DNA of 24,443 nt from JAAZFF01 sp964405775 (GCA_964405775.1 CAYOPG010000031.1:1-24443); one strand, 5' to 3'. Positions 7,666 through 17,754 are shown, numbered from the stretch's first letter. Numbers and translations: made by a program. Notes: a model not told the origin generated them from the letters alone.

Positions 7666-8835
7666 CTACAGGACGCGTGCGCCGTCCGAGCAGGTGATGA
7701 TCCGCGTGTCGCAGCGGGCGCCGTATTTGTTGGCGTAGATGTTGCGTAAGGTTGTGGATACGGCGTCGACGTCCCGCTTGGTGGTCATGACTACCGCGCT
7801 GCCGCCAAAGCCGCCGCCTGAAAGGCGTGCGCCAAGCACTCCTGGAACCGCCTGAGCCCCCGCCACCAGAGTGTCTAGCTCTGGGCAGGAGTTTTCAAAA
7901 TTAACGCGCGAGCTTTCGTGCGACTCAAACATCAGCCTGCCGAAACCTGTCAGATCGTTGTTGCGCAGCATTTCGATCCCTGAAAGCACGCGTTCGTTCT
8001 CCCCTATTGGATGTGCTGAGCGGCGCGCGGTGAGCTCATCCATCTTGTCATGGTGCTCAATCCAATCCTCCCACGTAACATCCCGTAATGCCTTCACAGG
8101 TTTATCGAGCGTGTTGGCGAAGAACATCGTCGCCTGATCGCAGCGCTCCCGGCGTTCGTTGTAAGCGCCGTCCACTAGAGCGTGACGTACGTTTGTGTTG
8201 CACAAAAGGAAACAGACGTCCGGGCTGATTTTCACGGACTTGAATTCGTAAGTGCGGAAGTCGCTCCAAACCAAGCTATACTCCTTTCCGTAAAGAGACG
8301 ACACCTGATCAAGAAGCCCGGTTTTGACGCCGGCGAATTCATGCTCGGCCTTCTGACCAATGCGAGCGAGTTCCAGTTTATCAACCTCCATGCCATAGAG
8401 CTTTGCGAATGCGAGTCCGGAAGAGACTTCGAGCGCGGCAGAGCTTGACAGACCAGATCCCAGCGGCAGGTTGCCCAGAAACATAGCATCGAAACCGTGG
8501 CTGGGTTTGGACTTTGCCACAAGGCCGGCAAGAACGCCCTTCACGTAGTTGGCCCACATATTCTCCTTGGTGGCTTCGGGACGGGCGGGATCGAACACAA
8601 CCTCCTGCATGATGTCGCCTGCGATCAGATGCGCCTCACCATCAGTGCGTGCGGATATCGCGAAATACGTACCAAAATTTATTGCGGCGGAGAGCACGCA
8701 GCCCTCGTTGTAGTCCGTGTGGTTGCCAAGTATCTCGACGCGTCCGGGTGCATAGGCAACTATTTCAGGATCGCGTCCGAACTTCTCTGCATACTTTTTA
8801 AGTAGGACGTCTTTGACGTTGATAACTGCATTCAT
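7666..8835 (-). CDS. galK: Galactokinase-type GHMP sugar kinase
   Basis: The product is about 389 aa, close to the 382 aa of E. coli GalK, and would phosphorylate galactose (or a related sugar) at C1 in the cytoplasm. The order of motifs is right: N-terminal substrate loop APGRVEILGNHTDYN (29-43), ATP loop LPLGSGLSSSAALE (124-136), catalytic Asp176 in GLLDQVSS, and C-terminal GARLSGGGFGGSA (336-347). The substrate loop differs from the usual GRVNLIGEHTDYN: Asn becomes Glu34 and Glu becomes Asn38, so sugar preference is not certain. The ATG at 8835 has AGGA 8 nt upstream. An upstream ATG at 8871 overlaps the mutase stop (ATGA) but has no Shine-Dalgarno match and would add 12 unconserved-looking residues. 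It is co-transcribed with the phosphohexomutase and exosortase genes. Confidence 0.88.
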   Translation of the reverse strand: MNAVINVKDVLLKKYAEKFGRDPEIVAYAPGRVEILGNHTDYNEGCVLSAAINFGTYFAISARTDGEAHLIAGDIMQEVVFDPARPEATKENMWANYVKGVLAGLVAKSKPSHGFDAMFLGNLPLGSGLSSSAALEVSSGLAFAKLYGMEVDKLELARIGQKAEHEFAGVKTGLLDQVSSLYGKEYSLVWSDFRTYEFKSVKISPDVCFLLCNTNVRHALVDGAYNERRERCDQATMFFANTLDKPVKALRDVTWEDWIEHHDKMDELTARRSAHPIGENERVLSGIEMLRNNDLTGFGRLMFESHESSRVNFENSCPELDTLVAGAQAVPGVLGARLSGGGFGGSAVVMTTKRDVDAVSTTLRNIYANKYGARCDTRIITCSDGARVL

Positions 8836-8867
8836 TTTGTATTCCTGTATCCCGCTTTCAGCGGCCT

Positions 8868-10202
8868 TCATCCGCGTATGATGGAAAGAAGTTCGTCCCG
8901 CTTCTCTTCCATCATGGATTTTGTTTTGGCTTCAAGGTTGAGCCTTATCAGGGGCTCAGTGTTGGAACAGCGGACGTTGAACCACCATTCCTCGAACTCG
9001 ACGCTGACGCCGTCCAGCTCAAACATACGCCCTTTTGTGCCGTATTTTTCCTTTAGCGTCTCAATCACGCGGGCTGCATCGCTTCGGCTCGCGAGCTCTG
9101 AATTGATCTCTCCGCTTGCGAAGTAGCGCATAATTGGCCGAATCATTTCAGATAAGGGTTTGTCCGAGGCGCTGATGATATTCGCAAGAGAAATTACTGC
9201 TAGCGCGGAGCTTTCCGTGGTAAAGTTGGCCTTGAAGTAGTAGTGGCCGCTTAGCTCCCCGGCAAAGACAGCATCGTGTTCTCTCATCTGGTTTTTTATG
9301 AACGCATGACCTACGCGACTCATCATAGGGACGCCACCTGCCTCCTCGATAACCTCTTTAACAGCCCAGCTACTGCGTAGATCGTAGAAAACGGCTGCGC
9401 CGGGATGATCGCGCAGGACGTCCTCCGCGATGAGCGCCGTCGTCATATCCATAGGAATTATTTCTCCACTTTCATCCACGAACCCGGCGCGGTCGGCGTC
9501 GCCATCGAACGCCACCCCGAAATCGTAGCCACCTTTCATGACCTCGGCGCGTAGAGCGTCTAGGGTTTCAGTATTGAGAGGATTCGCTTCGTGGTTGGGG
9601 AAGGTGCCATCGGGGTTGCCATAAAGGGGCGTTATCTCAATCGCCAATCCCTTGAGCGCCTCAGCCTCCCATATTCCCATAGCATTCGCATAATCCACGG
9701 CTATACGCAGCGGCCGTTTTATGTTTGCCATCTTTCTGAAGTGGTCGGCATACTCCTGAACTATTTCGTGGCGGGTGATTTTGCCCGGGGCCGCCGCTGG
9801 CTCAGCAAAGCTACCTTCGCGGACGATGTTCTCGATATCCTTGATGCCGGTGTCGCCGCTGATGGGTACTGCGTTTGCGCGAGTTAGTTTGAACCCGTTA
9901 TACTCCCCGGGATTGTGAGATGCCGTGATCATCACTCCGCCGTCGCAGCCCAACGTGCCATTGGCGAAATACGACATTGGAGTGGAGCATTCCCCTAGGT
10001 CTATCACGTCTGCCCCTTGCATCGTTATGCCCTCCGCAAGAGCCTCGAATAGAGAAATGGAATGCGGCCTTATGTCGCGCCCGACAGCCACCTTGCGGCA
10101 GCCTATGAACGTCACGAACGCCCGACCTATCTTTAGCGCGAGCTCCTCGTCGAGCTCCTTACCGTAAATCCCCCGAATATCGTACGCTTTAAAAATGGAC
10201 AT
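8868..10202 (-). CDS. manB: Phosphomannomutase/phosphoglucomutase (alpha-D-phosphohexomutase)
   Basis: The product is 444 aa, normal for bacterial PMM/PGM, and interconverts hexose 1-phosphate and 6-phosphate for nucleotide-sugar and polysaccharide synthesis. All four family loops are present: the phosphoserine loop MITASHNP with Ser95, the Mg loop FDGDADR with Asp233/235/237, the sugar-binding loop GELSGH (315-320) and the phosphate-binding loop RCSNTEP (411-417). GELSGH and the overall length favour the dual PMM/PGM (AlgC/ManB) group over GlmM. The ATG at 10202 has AGGAG (10213-10217) 10 nt upstream; the ten upstream in-frame residues are not conserved-looking. A strong promoter precedes it, so it heads the operon running through galK, the exosortase and its target. 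Confidence 0.9.
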   Translation of the reverse strand: MSIFKAYDIRGIYGKELDEELALKIGRAFVTFIGCRKVAVGRDIRPHSISLFEALAEGITMQGADVIDLGECSTPMSYFANGTLGCDGGVMITASHNPGEYNGFKLTRANAVPISGDTGIKDIENIVREGSFAEPAAAPGKITRHEIVQEYADHFRKMANIKRPLRIAVDYANAMGIWEAEALKGLAIEITPLYGNPDGTFPNHEANPLNTETLDALRAEVMKGGYDFGVAFDGDADRAGFVDESGEIIPMDMTTALIAEDVLRDHPGAAVFYDLRSSWAVKEVIEEAGGVPMMSRVGHAFIKNQMREHDAVFAGELSGHYYFKANFTTESSALAVISLANIISASDKPLSEMIRPIMRYFASGEINSELASRSDAARVIETLKEKYGTKGRMFELDGVSVEFEEWWFNVRCSNTEPLIRLNLEAKTKSMMEEKRDELLSIIRG

Positions 10203-10245
10203 ATAACTTTTTCTCCTATTTAGAACCACCAATTTGTAAGTTCCA

Positions 10246-10274
10246 ATTTTACCTGAAACTCTGTTTTATCTCAA
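10246..10274 (-). promoter_or_regulatory. Sigma70-type promoter for manB-galK-exosortase operon
   Basis: Minus-strand TTGAGA (-35, 10269-10274), a 17-bp spacer and TAAAAT (-10, 10246-10251) each match consensus at five of six positions. The predicted start near 10239 leaves a leader of about 37 nt. The element lies in the 83-bp gap after rng, separating the cell-shape cluster from the sugar/exosortase block. It does not exclude read-through from rng. Confidence 0.65.
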
Positions 10275-10285
10275 CACTCAAAAAA

Positions 10286-11959
10286 TCATATCGGTTTCTG
10301 CTCGCCAGCCACGAATAGCGATTGACCGCTTTCAGCGTCTACAATGCTGAAAGATTCGGCTTGGCGCAGCGGGTCACTCTTGAACGAGAGGCGCCCCCTG
10401 TAATCACTCTGCAGATTGCGGATAATTTCCTCGTCCTCGGTGCGGAGACGTTCAAGCACCGCTGGATGGATGCATATCTGCAGATCCACTTCTTTTTTCT
10501 CTGCCTTGAGAAGTCGTATAAGAGATTTCAGACGACGCTGGATATCCACGCTGAGCTGCAACGAAGATTTGATGATGCCCTTGCCGTGGCAGTATGGGCA
10601 GGCCTGATGCATCTGAGACAGCAGGCTCTCCTCAGTGCGCTGGCGTGTCATTTCAAGCAGACCGAGCTCTGATATCTGCATGACGTTGGTGCGTGCCTTG
10701 TCGCGCTTCAAGGCGTTTTTGAACGCCTTGTAAACCTGTTGCTGATGCTTGCGCGGCTTCATGTCTATCAGGTCCAGCACGACGAGTCCGCCGATGTTGC
10801 GGAGACGCAGTTGCCGCGCGACCTCATCAACGGCCTCAAGGTTCACATCCAGAATCGCCTCCTCCTGCGACCCCTTGCCTTTGTGACGCCCCGTGTTCAC
10901 GTCGATGGCGATTAGGGCCTCAGTTTCGTCGATGATCAGATAGCCGCCCGACTTGAGCGTTATCTTCCGGCGGAACGCCTCCTCTATCTGCTTCTCGACG
11001 CCGTAGTGGTCGAATATCGGATAATGCCCCTCATAAAATTGCACCAGGTTTTTGGCGTGGCGCGATATGCGAGCGGCCTCTCTGCGGACGCCATCATAAA
11101 CCTCGCGGTTGTCAACGATAATGCGGTCGACGTCCTCCGTCATCCAATCACGGACAACACGCATGACGAGATCCGGCTCTTCATACACGCAGCAGGGCGT
11201 AGGCTGTTCTGCGATCGCAGCTTTCATGTCGTTGTAGCTGTTTAGTAGCACCCGCAAATCTCTGATGAACGCATGCTTTGACGCCCCGGCGCCCGCTGTA
11301 CGGACGATAAGGCCGCAGTCAGCCGGAATGAGTTTAAGAGCCTGCATGCGATCCAGTATCTTTTTGAGGCGCTGTCGTTCTGCCGCATCTCCGATTTTGC
11401 GGGAAACGCCCCGCAACGTACCACCGGGCATCAAGACGAGATAACGACCTGGAATCGACAGGCTGGCCGTGACGCGCGGTCCCTTCGTGCCTATCGGCCC
11501 TTTGGAAACCTGGACGGTGACAACGCTTCCAGGCGGATAGCGTTTGGCTATCTCTTCGTTGGACAGGCGTTTGCCGCGGGGCTTGCGCTTAGCACGTTTT
11601 TTATTACCACCGCCATTGCCGTTGCCATTCGAATCATCGTCATCGTCGACGGGATCGTCGTCGTCAAGAAGCGACTCGTCATCGGGGTTCATGTCCCAGA
11701 AATGCAGGAAAGCGTTTTTCTTCATGCCTATGTTGACGAACGCGGCCTGGAGGTCGTTCTCGAGATTCTGTATGCGCCCTTTGAATATGGAGCCTACCAT
11801 GCGCTCCTCCGACGGGTGCTCGACCTGAAATTCCTCAAGGTGACCGTTTTCAAGGACGGCCACCCGTGTCTCTAATTTCTCCGCGTTGACAATTATCTCG
11901 CGGTTCATATGTTTGTCGGCTCTTGTGACCCACTTGAATTTAAAAAAGTTTTTCAGCAT
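10286..11959 (-). CDS. rng: Ribonuclease G/E family endoribonuclease
   Basis: The product is 557 aa, longer than E. coli RNase G (489 aa) and without the long C-terminal scaffold of RNase E. It would cleave single-stranded 5'-monophosphorylated RNA in rRNA maturation and mRNA turnover. Visible parts are the N-terminal RNase H-like start and S1 domain (ETRVAVLENG, GSIFKGRI, AAFVNIG), catalytic Asp353 in AIDVNTG and Asp396 in VLDLIDM, and the Zn-link Cys454/Cys457 in CPYCHGKG. The S1 domain is interrupted by a low-complexity insert at about residues 92-130: a run of Asp, then Asn/Gly, then Lys/Arg. The ATG at 11959 has AAAGG 6 nt upstream; Met18 (MNRE) aligns better with the usual start but lacks a ribosome site. 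It lies 16 nt after rodA, in the same unit. Confidence 0.92.
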   Translation of the reverse strand: MLKNFFKFKWVTRADKHMNREIIVNAEKLETRVAVLENGHLEEFQVEHPSEERMVGSIFKGRIQNLENDLQAAFVNIGMKKNAFLHFWDMNPDDESLLDDDDPVDDDDDSNGNGNGGGNKKRAKRKPRGKRLSNEEIAKRYPPGSVVTVQVSKGPIGTKGPRVTASLSIPGRYLVLMPGGTLRGVSRKIGDAAERQRLKKILDRMQALKLIPADCGLIVRTAGAGASKHAFIRDLRVLLNSYNDMKAAIAEQPTPCCVYEEPDLVMRVVRDWMTEDVDRIIVDNREVYDGVRREAARISRHAKNLVQFYEGHYPIFDHYGVEKQIEEAFRRKITLKSGGYLIIDETEALIAIDVNTGRHKGKGSQEEAILDVNLEAVDEVARQLRLRNIGGLVVLDLIDMKPRKHQQQVYKAFKNALKRDKARTNVMQISELGLLEMTRQRTEESLLSQMHQACPYCHGKGIIKSSLQLSVDIQRRLKSLIRLLKAEKKEVDLQICIHPAVLERLRTEDEEIIRNLQSDYRGRLSFKSDPLRQAESFSIVDAESGQSLFVAGEQKPI

Positions 11960-11975
11960 TCTTTGCCTTTCGAAT

Positions 11976-13193
11976 CTATGTCTCTATGTTCCCTGTGGTG
12001 GGCTTGTTGCCATGTATGGCAACGCTCTGCACGAGACCCAGCAGAGCCATTGTGGATATTGTAAAAGAACCCCCGTAGCTGATCAAAGGCAGAGGGATGC
12101 CCGTTATGGGCATCTTGCCTATTGTCATAGCGAGGTTCACGAACACGTGTGCGAACAGTAGCGCCGCGACCCCTGTGCATAGAAGTCGCCCGGTGGTGTC
12201 GCGGCACAATAGACCCGTAACGACTATGCCGCCTAGCAGCGTGCCGTAAAGGACTATCAAAACTACGCTTCCGTTGAAGCCGGTCTCCTCGGCTATAACG
12301 GAGTATATGAAATCGGTTGATGAGACTGCGGGCGGCAGGAACCCGAGTATGTTCTGGGTGCCGTTCAGGTACCCCTTGCCCCAGCGGCCACCCGAGCCCA
12401 CCGCGATCTCCGATTGGCGCTTGTTCCAGCCAGCGCCGAGAGGATCCCGGTCCGGATAAACGAAGACCTCGATACGTTTCTGCCAATGCGGGAACATGAT
12501 CTTGTCGACGACCGCCTCGACTTTTTCGCGCTGCCCCGGCGGCAACTTCTCAGGCAGCAAAGCCGCCGCCAGGAAAACGCCAATGAACAAGAGACTTGCC
12601 GCGCATAGAGTAGCCAGAGTACGTGGAGCGCACCCTGCCACGAAAACCATCGCAACCGAAGTTGGTACCAGCACGAGGGCAGTGCCTAGATCGGGTTGCA
12701 TAGCTACAAGCACCGCAGGCACCCCTGCCGCAAGAAGAGACAGGAGCAACCTCGCGTAGCCGTTTGTAATCGTGCTGCGAGAAAGCAAGAAAGCAATCAT
12801 CAAAACAACGGCGAACTTCGCCGCCTCTGACGGCTGCATTCCGAACAACCAGCGGCGCGCTCCCAGCCGCTCTGTGCCTATGAAGAACACAAGCGCGAGC
12901 GCCAACATTATCACTACATATAAGACCCACGCCCAGTCTGTCCATCTCCGGTAGTCGAAATACGCCACTATGAAATGTACGACAAGCCCCAGCGGGATCC
13001 ACCGCTTGATTACGAGCAAGTATTGGTATTGAATGCTGTCGGTGCGTATTGCATTAGCGCTTCGCACGAAGAACACGCCTATGACGAGCAGCAGCAACAT
13101 GCTTACGAAAACTGCCCAGTTTATTGAGGGCGCATTCAATTTGGAAGGAGCTGGAAGGTATTTACCTCCGAATGACGGGAACGGATTCTTCAT
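11976..13193 (-). CDS. rodA: Rod-shape SEDS peptidoglycan glycosyltransferase RodA
   Basis: The product is a 405-aa polytopic membrane protein with about ten membrane segments. RodA polymerises lipid II into glycan strands for lateral wall growth, together with PBP2 and the MreBCD scaffold. Diagnostic SEDS motifs are present: GARRWLFGMQPSE with the following AAK, VAMQPDLGTALV, GSGGRWGKGYLNGTQ, DFIYSVIAEETGF and the C-terminal PITGIPLPLISYGGS. The extended proline-containing cytoplasmic N-terminus (about 25 residues) and the long loop before the GSGG motif account for the slightly greater length than the usual 370-400 aa. The start ATG at 13193 overlaps the TGA of mrdA (ATGA). The partner PBP2 being directly upstream and the length favour RodA over FtsW. 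Confidence 0.95.
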   Translation of the reverse strand: MKNPFPSFGGKYLPAPSKLNAPSINWAVFVSMLLLLVIGVFFVRSANAIRTDSIQYQYLLVIKRWIPLGLVVHFIVAYFDYRRWTDWAWVLYVVIMLALALVFFIGTERLGARRWLFGMQPSEAAKFAVVLMIAFLLSRSTITNGYARLLLSLLAAGVPAVLVAMQPDLGTALVLVPTSVAMVFVAGCAPRTLATLCAASLLFIGVFLAAALLPEKLPPGQREKVEAVVDKIMFPHWQKRIEVFVYPDRDPLGAGWNKRQSEIAVGSGGRWGKGYLNGTQNILGFLPPAVSSTDFIYSVIAEETGFNGSVVLIVLYGTLLGGIVVTGLLCRDTTGRLLCTGVAALLFAHVFVNLAMTIGKMPITGIPLPLISYGGSFTISTMALLGLVQSVAIHGNKPTTGNIET

Positions 13194-15172
13194 TCCACCT
13201 CTCCCTCCGGAGCCGCGCCTGCACGGTCTGAACTCTCTTCGACATCCTCCGCAATGTCCGCCACTGGTGTCTCGTGCGCAGCCTCAGACTCGTACAATTG
13301 CAGCTCTTCTCCGCGCTCAATGGCGCTATTCACTTCGGATTCAAAAAGCTCGGACATGATTTCCCTTACAATGCCAGCGGCGGTCTGCCCGCCTGCATCC
13401 GAATCCTCGGCGACCACCGCAAGTGCGTAGCGTGGCGAGTCGAACGGTGCAAAGGTGATCATCCAGGCGAGTTTTTTGCGTTCGCCATCCTCGTAGTACT
13501 CGGCGGTGCCCGTCTTGCCAGCTGCGCTGACTCCTGGCAGGCGCGAACGGCGCGCCGTGCCGTAAGCCTCGTTTACGGCGTCGTACATTCCGCTCTTTAC
13601 GACTTCAAGATTGCGTTTGCTCCAATTCATCTTGCTCCGCACCTCGAGCCAGTCCTTCGCACCTAGCCCGTCTCCGGCATCTCGGATCAGGCGCGGCTGC
13701 AGCACCTTGCCATCAGTTGCGATCGAGGCTGTAACTAGAGCGATCTGCAACGGGGATGCAGATATGAAACCCTGCCCCATTGAGAGGTTGGCGGTGTCGC
13801 CCGCGCGCCAGGAATCGCCATGGCGCGTGCGTTTCCAACCACTGGAAGGCAACAAACCAGAAGCCGTTGGGATCCCGATTGCCGGAGATTCACCGAGCCC
13901 GAGTTGGCGGCAATTATCATAAACAAGCGGCTCGTAGCCAGTACGCTGCCCGATTTCTATGAAGTACGGGTTGCATGAAACAGCTATCGCCCTGCGCACA
14001 TCAAGCTCCCCATGACCGTAGCGATTGGCGCAACGGAACACGCGGCCGCCGATTTTAACAAAACCTACGCAATTGTATTGCTCGTGCTCGCCTACAACCT
14101 CTGATTGAAGAGCGATGAGCGCAACCACAGGCTTGAAAACGCTGCCCGGCATGTAAACGCCGCTCGATGCACGGTTGTATAGGGGCTTATTAGGATCGTT
14201 GAGGAGTTTATTCCACGTTTTCGGCGAGAGAGTCGGGACGAAATCGCTGAGATCGTAACGCGGCGCTGTAGCCATCGCCAGTATGTCCCCGTTGTGGCAG
14301 TCAATCACAACTGCCGCACCGCGATTCTCGCCCAAAGCGTCCTCCGCCGCCTTCTGTAACTTTGAGTCTAGAGTCAGAACGACATCCTTTCCAGGTATCG
14401 GCGGCTTGCCCGGAATTATTTCATGCTTGTATCCTATGGCGTTTACACGAATCAGGTACCCCCCTCCACGTCCGGCAAGCTCTGCATCGCAGGCGAGTTC
14501 TATGCCCTCGCGACCCGCCAGATCGGGCAGTGAGTAGTAATAGTCATCGTCTTCGCCTTGCTCATCCCCCTCGCGCAACTCCTTGGGATCCTCCGCTTCA
14601 CGAGGAAGTCCGCTACCGACGTATCCGATGATGTGCGGGGCGACGTCGCCCAGCGGATAGATGCGGCGCGGCCTGGCATATATATCCGTGCCTGGTAGTG
14701 GACCGGGATACTCCGCCAAACGCGCCAGCTGTTCGTCGTCAAGGCCGTCGAAGGCGAAGAGAGGAATCGGTCGGCGTCGTTTTATGTGCGCCCAGATGCC
14801 GTTTAAATTAACGTCGCGCGGCTTGTCTATTATCTCCGAGATATGATCCAGTATAGCGTCCACGTGGTTCACCGTGTTCGACCAGGCGCCGCGTTGTCGC
14901 AACTCCTCTATGTAAAGCGCCACGCAATATGACGGGCTGTTGTCGGCAAGCACGACGCCATTGCGGTCGAGTATGCGCCCGCGCGGAGCCGGCTGCCTAA
15001 CACGCCGGAAACTGTATTCATCCTGTGCGTCTGAATACACTCTCGAATCTTTGATCTGAATTTCATATAGGCACCCCGCGAGGTACGCGAAGCCCAATAT
15101 CATAATCACCGCCAAGGCCACGAGACGCAGCCTCTCGGCGTCAAATCGAGTCCCAGCTGAACGTGTCTCCAT
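13190..15172 (-). CDS. mrdA: Penicillin-binding protein 2 (elongasome transpeptidase)
   Basis: The product is 660 aa, the class B PBP that cross-links peptidoglycan during elongation with RodA. The N-terminal membrane anchor is at about residues 15-36. The pedestal follows with RQPAPRGRILDRNGVVLADN, the standard class B motif. The transpeptidase motifs are all present: S344-V-F-K347, S399-C-N401 and K553-T-G-T556 in AAGKTGTAEY. About 45 C-terminal residues after the domain are strongly acidic and look disordered. There is also an acidic insert (about 197-215, Glu/Asp/Tyr-rich) in the head region. The ATG at 15172 has CAGGG 10 nt upstream; an alternative ATG lies at 15190. Either start overlaps the end of mreD, by 32 or 50 nt. 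Confidence 0.95.
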   Translation of the reverse strand: METRSAGTRFDAERLRLVALAVIMILGFAYLAGCLYEIQIKDSRVYSDAQDEYSFRRVRQPAPRGRILDRNGVVLADNSPSYCVALYIEELRQRGAWSNTVNHVDAILDHISEIIDKPRDVNLNGIWAHIKRRRPIPLFAFDGLDDEQLARLAEYPGPLPGTDIYARPRRIYPLGDVAPHIIGYVGSGLPREAEDPKELREGDEQGEDDDYYYSLPDLAGREGIELACDAELAGRGGGYLIRVNAIGYKHEIIPGKPPIPGKDVVLTLDSKLQKAAEDALGENRGAAVVIDCHNGDILAMATAPRYDLSDFVPTLSPKTWNKLLNDPNKPLYNRASSGVYMPGSVFKPVVALIALQSEVVGEHEQYNCVGFVKIGGRVFRCANRYGHGELDVRRAIAVSCNPYFIEIGQRTGYEPLVYDNCRQLGLGESPAIGIPTASGLLPSSGWKRTRHGDSWRAGDTANLSMGQGFISASPLQIALVTASIATDGKVLQPRLIRDAGDGLGAKDWLEVRSKMNWSKRNLEVVKSGMYDAVNEAYGTARRSRLPGVSAAGKTGTAEYYEDGERKKLAWMITFAPFDSPRYALAVVAEDSDAGGQTAAGIVREIMSELFESEVNSAIERGEELQLYESEAAHETPVADIAEDVEESSDRAGAAPEGEVE

Positions 15173-15692
15173 CGTTTTCAAACCCTGCATTGGAGGATGT
15201 ATAATCCAAGTACCTTACAAAACCCGCCACGACGCCCGTGACCAAAAAAGCCGCCGCGGCCATTACGGCAAGACGCAACAAAAGAAAGTGAAACGGCACC
15301 GCGTCGTATAAACCCGATGCGCGTAATGCGGCGTACTGCAGAATGTCTGTCAGCACACCACCCGCCACCGCGGCGATCATGCACGGGAAGGTGCTATCCG
15401 CCATCTGGCGCCTGAAAACGAGACGGCACAGAGCCGTAAAAGCCCCGAACGACAGCAACGAAACGCCCCACGGCATCATCCCGAGTCCGTCGTTCACAAC
15501 AGCGCACCAGACGGCGGCTATCACCGCGTAGCCCACCTCGCGCCTCATACCGTAGTACGACACCACTGCAAGCAAGAACGGAGCCTTCACATTCCCCGCC
15601 CGAATCGGAGGCACAAGCTCTTGGCATATCGAAGCTATTGAGACAGCTACGAACATCACGAGCATGGAACTGGCTGCACGTTTTTTCATCAT
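15141..15692 (-). CDS. mreD: Rod shape-determining protein MreD
   Basis: The product is about 183 aa, the usual MreD size, with five or six hydrophobic segments and a conserved-type ending (LLRLAVMAAAAFLVTGVV). It is an inner-membrane member of the MreBCD scaffold. The sequence itself is poorly conserved, so the call rests on size, topology and position between mreC and mrdA. The start is the ATGATG at 15692: the first ATG overlaps the TGA of mreC and the second (15689) follows at once; GGAGG lies about 10 nt upstream of the first. The C-terminus runs 32 nt into mrdA. A longer in-frame extension upstream lies inside mreC in another frame and is not coding. Confidence 0.88.
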   Translation of the reverse strand: MMKKRAASSMLVMFVAVSIASICQELVPPIRAGNVKAPFLLAVVSYYGMRREVGYAVIAAVWCAVVNDGLGMMPWGVSLLSFGAFTALCRLVFRRQMADSTFPCMIAAVAGGVLTDILQYAALRASGLYDAVPFHFLLLRLAVMAAAAFLVTGVVAGFVRYLDYTSSNAGFENDGDTFSWDSI

Positions 15693-16570
15693 CGCCCAAT
15701 GCCCTCCCGAACAGAGAAAGCACGTGCACCGGCCGTCGCCGGCATTACAAACACACGCTTGAGGGACGCGAAATCCACGTAAGGCGCCACGAGAGCGCGC
15801 CGGTATAGGCGCGACACATCGGAAGAATATGACACCACCTCGCCCACCGGCAGACCGGAGGGGTATAGCCCTCCAATGCCGCTTGTCAAAATCCGCGCGC
15901 CCTCCGGGATTTCCAGTTCTTTCTCGATGTAAGAAAGGCTCATCGGCTCCACCACATGCATTAGATCGAGCATTCCCTCGCTCTTCTGCACACCCATGCC
16001 TGTCAGCACGCCGCGCGCTCCGGGATCGGTTCCCTCGATGTAGCATGAAACCTTGCTGTTGGCGTCCGTGAGCAGCAACACTTCAGCCGTTTCCGAAGTC
16101 ACTTCGACCACGCGACCGACGAGTCCGTCTATTGATATCACGGCACCGTTGAGCTCTACTCCGTCATCGCGCCCTTTGTCTATGCGCACCACATTCCACC
16201 ATCCCGATGCTTCGCCGCGCGAAACTATTTCTGCTGAGATGAGAGAATGGTTTTTCTCCTGAAGGGCGAGAGCCTTCCTTAATTCTGCGTTCTCTCGGTT
16301 GGCGGCGTCAAGCAACAGTGCCTGCGCCCGCAGACGCTCGTTTTCCGCATGGAGTTGCATGTTTTCGGCGCGGATCGTCGCGGCGTCTCCGATCGAATTC
16401 GCCACTCCCGAGAACACGTTCCTAACTAAGGAAGCAAAGCGCCCGAACGGGGCATTGACATCGCGCACTGCGGCGGAAGTTTCGTCCCGGAAAACCCCGG
16501 AAAGCCACAGCACCACCAGAATCGCGGAAGTGGTCGCGATCCCCAATGTAAGTACTTTCTTTATATTCAC
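15689..16570 (-). CDS. mreC: Rod shape-determining protein MreC
   Basis: The product is 293 aa, typical for MreC, the periplasmic scaffold linking MreB/MreD with PBP2. One N-terminal membrane helix (about 8-25) is followed by a coiled coil (about 65-110, rich in AEN/ERLRAQ/ENAELRKAL) and the paired beta-barrel domain with RIDKGRDDGVELNGAVIS, GLVGRVVEVTSETAEVLLLTD and SGIGGLYPSGLPVGEV, the standard MreC signatures. The start is GTG at 16570. An in-frame stop lies four codons upstream and the membrane helix begins at residue 8, so no earlier start is possible. No strong Shine-Dalgarno sequence precedes it, so translation may be weak. The 107-bp gap to mreB contains no obvious promoter or terminator. 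Confidence 0.93.
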   Translation of the reverse strand: MNIKKVLTLGIATTSAILVVLWLSGVFRDETSAAVRDVNAPFGRFASLVRNVFSGVANSIGDAATIRAENMQLHAENERLRAQALLLDAANRENAELRKALALQEKNHSLISAEIVSRGEASGWWNVVRIDKGRDDGVELNGAVISIDGLVGRVVEVTSETAEVLLLTDANSKVSCYIEGTDPGARGVLTGMGVQKSEGMLDLMHVVEPMSLSYIEKELEIPEGARILTSGIGGLYPSGLPVGEVVSYSSDVSRLYRRALVAPYVDFASLKRVFVMPATAGARAFSVREGIGR

Positions 16571-16677
16571 TTGTGCGTTTCAGTTTGTGGCGGCGATATA
16601 CAAAAAATAAGCGTTCTGCCGCATTTAGCAACGCATGGAGAATTTGATGATAAAATATGGATCCGAGAGCCCGCGCG

Positions 16678-17715
<1,038 letters not shown>

Positions 17716-17754
17716 GAGTACGTCCAACCGAATGGCGACCAAAATGCTGTGACA

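Noticed and set aside
15693..16046. 118-residue N-terminal extension of MreD
   Set aside because: It would lie entirely inside mreC in another frame, is Arg/Gly-rich without MreD similarity, and the ATGATG at the mreC stop gives the normal MreD length.
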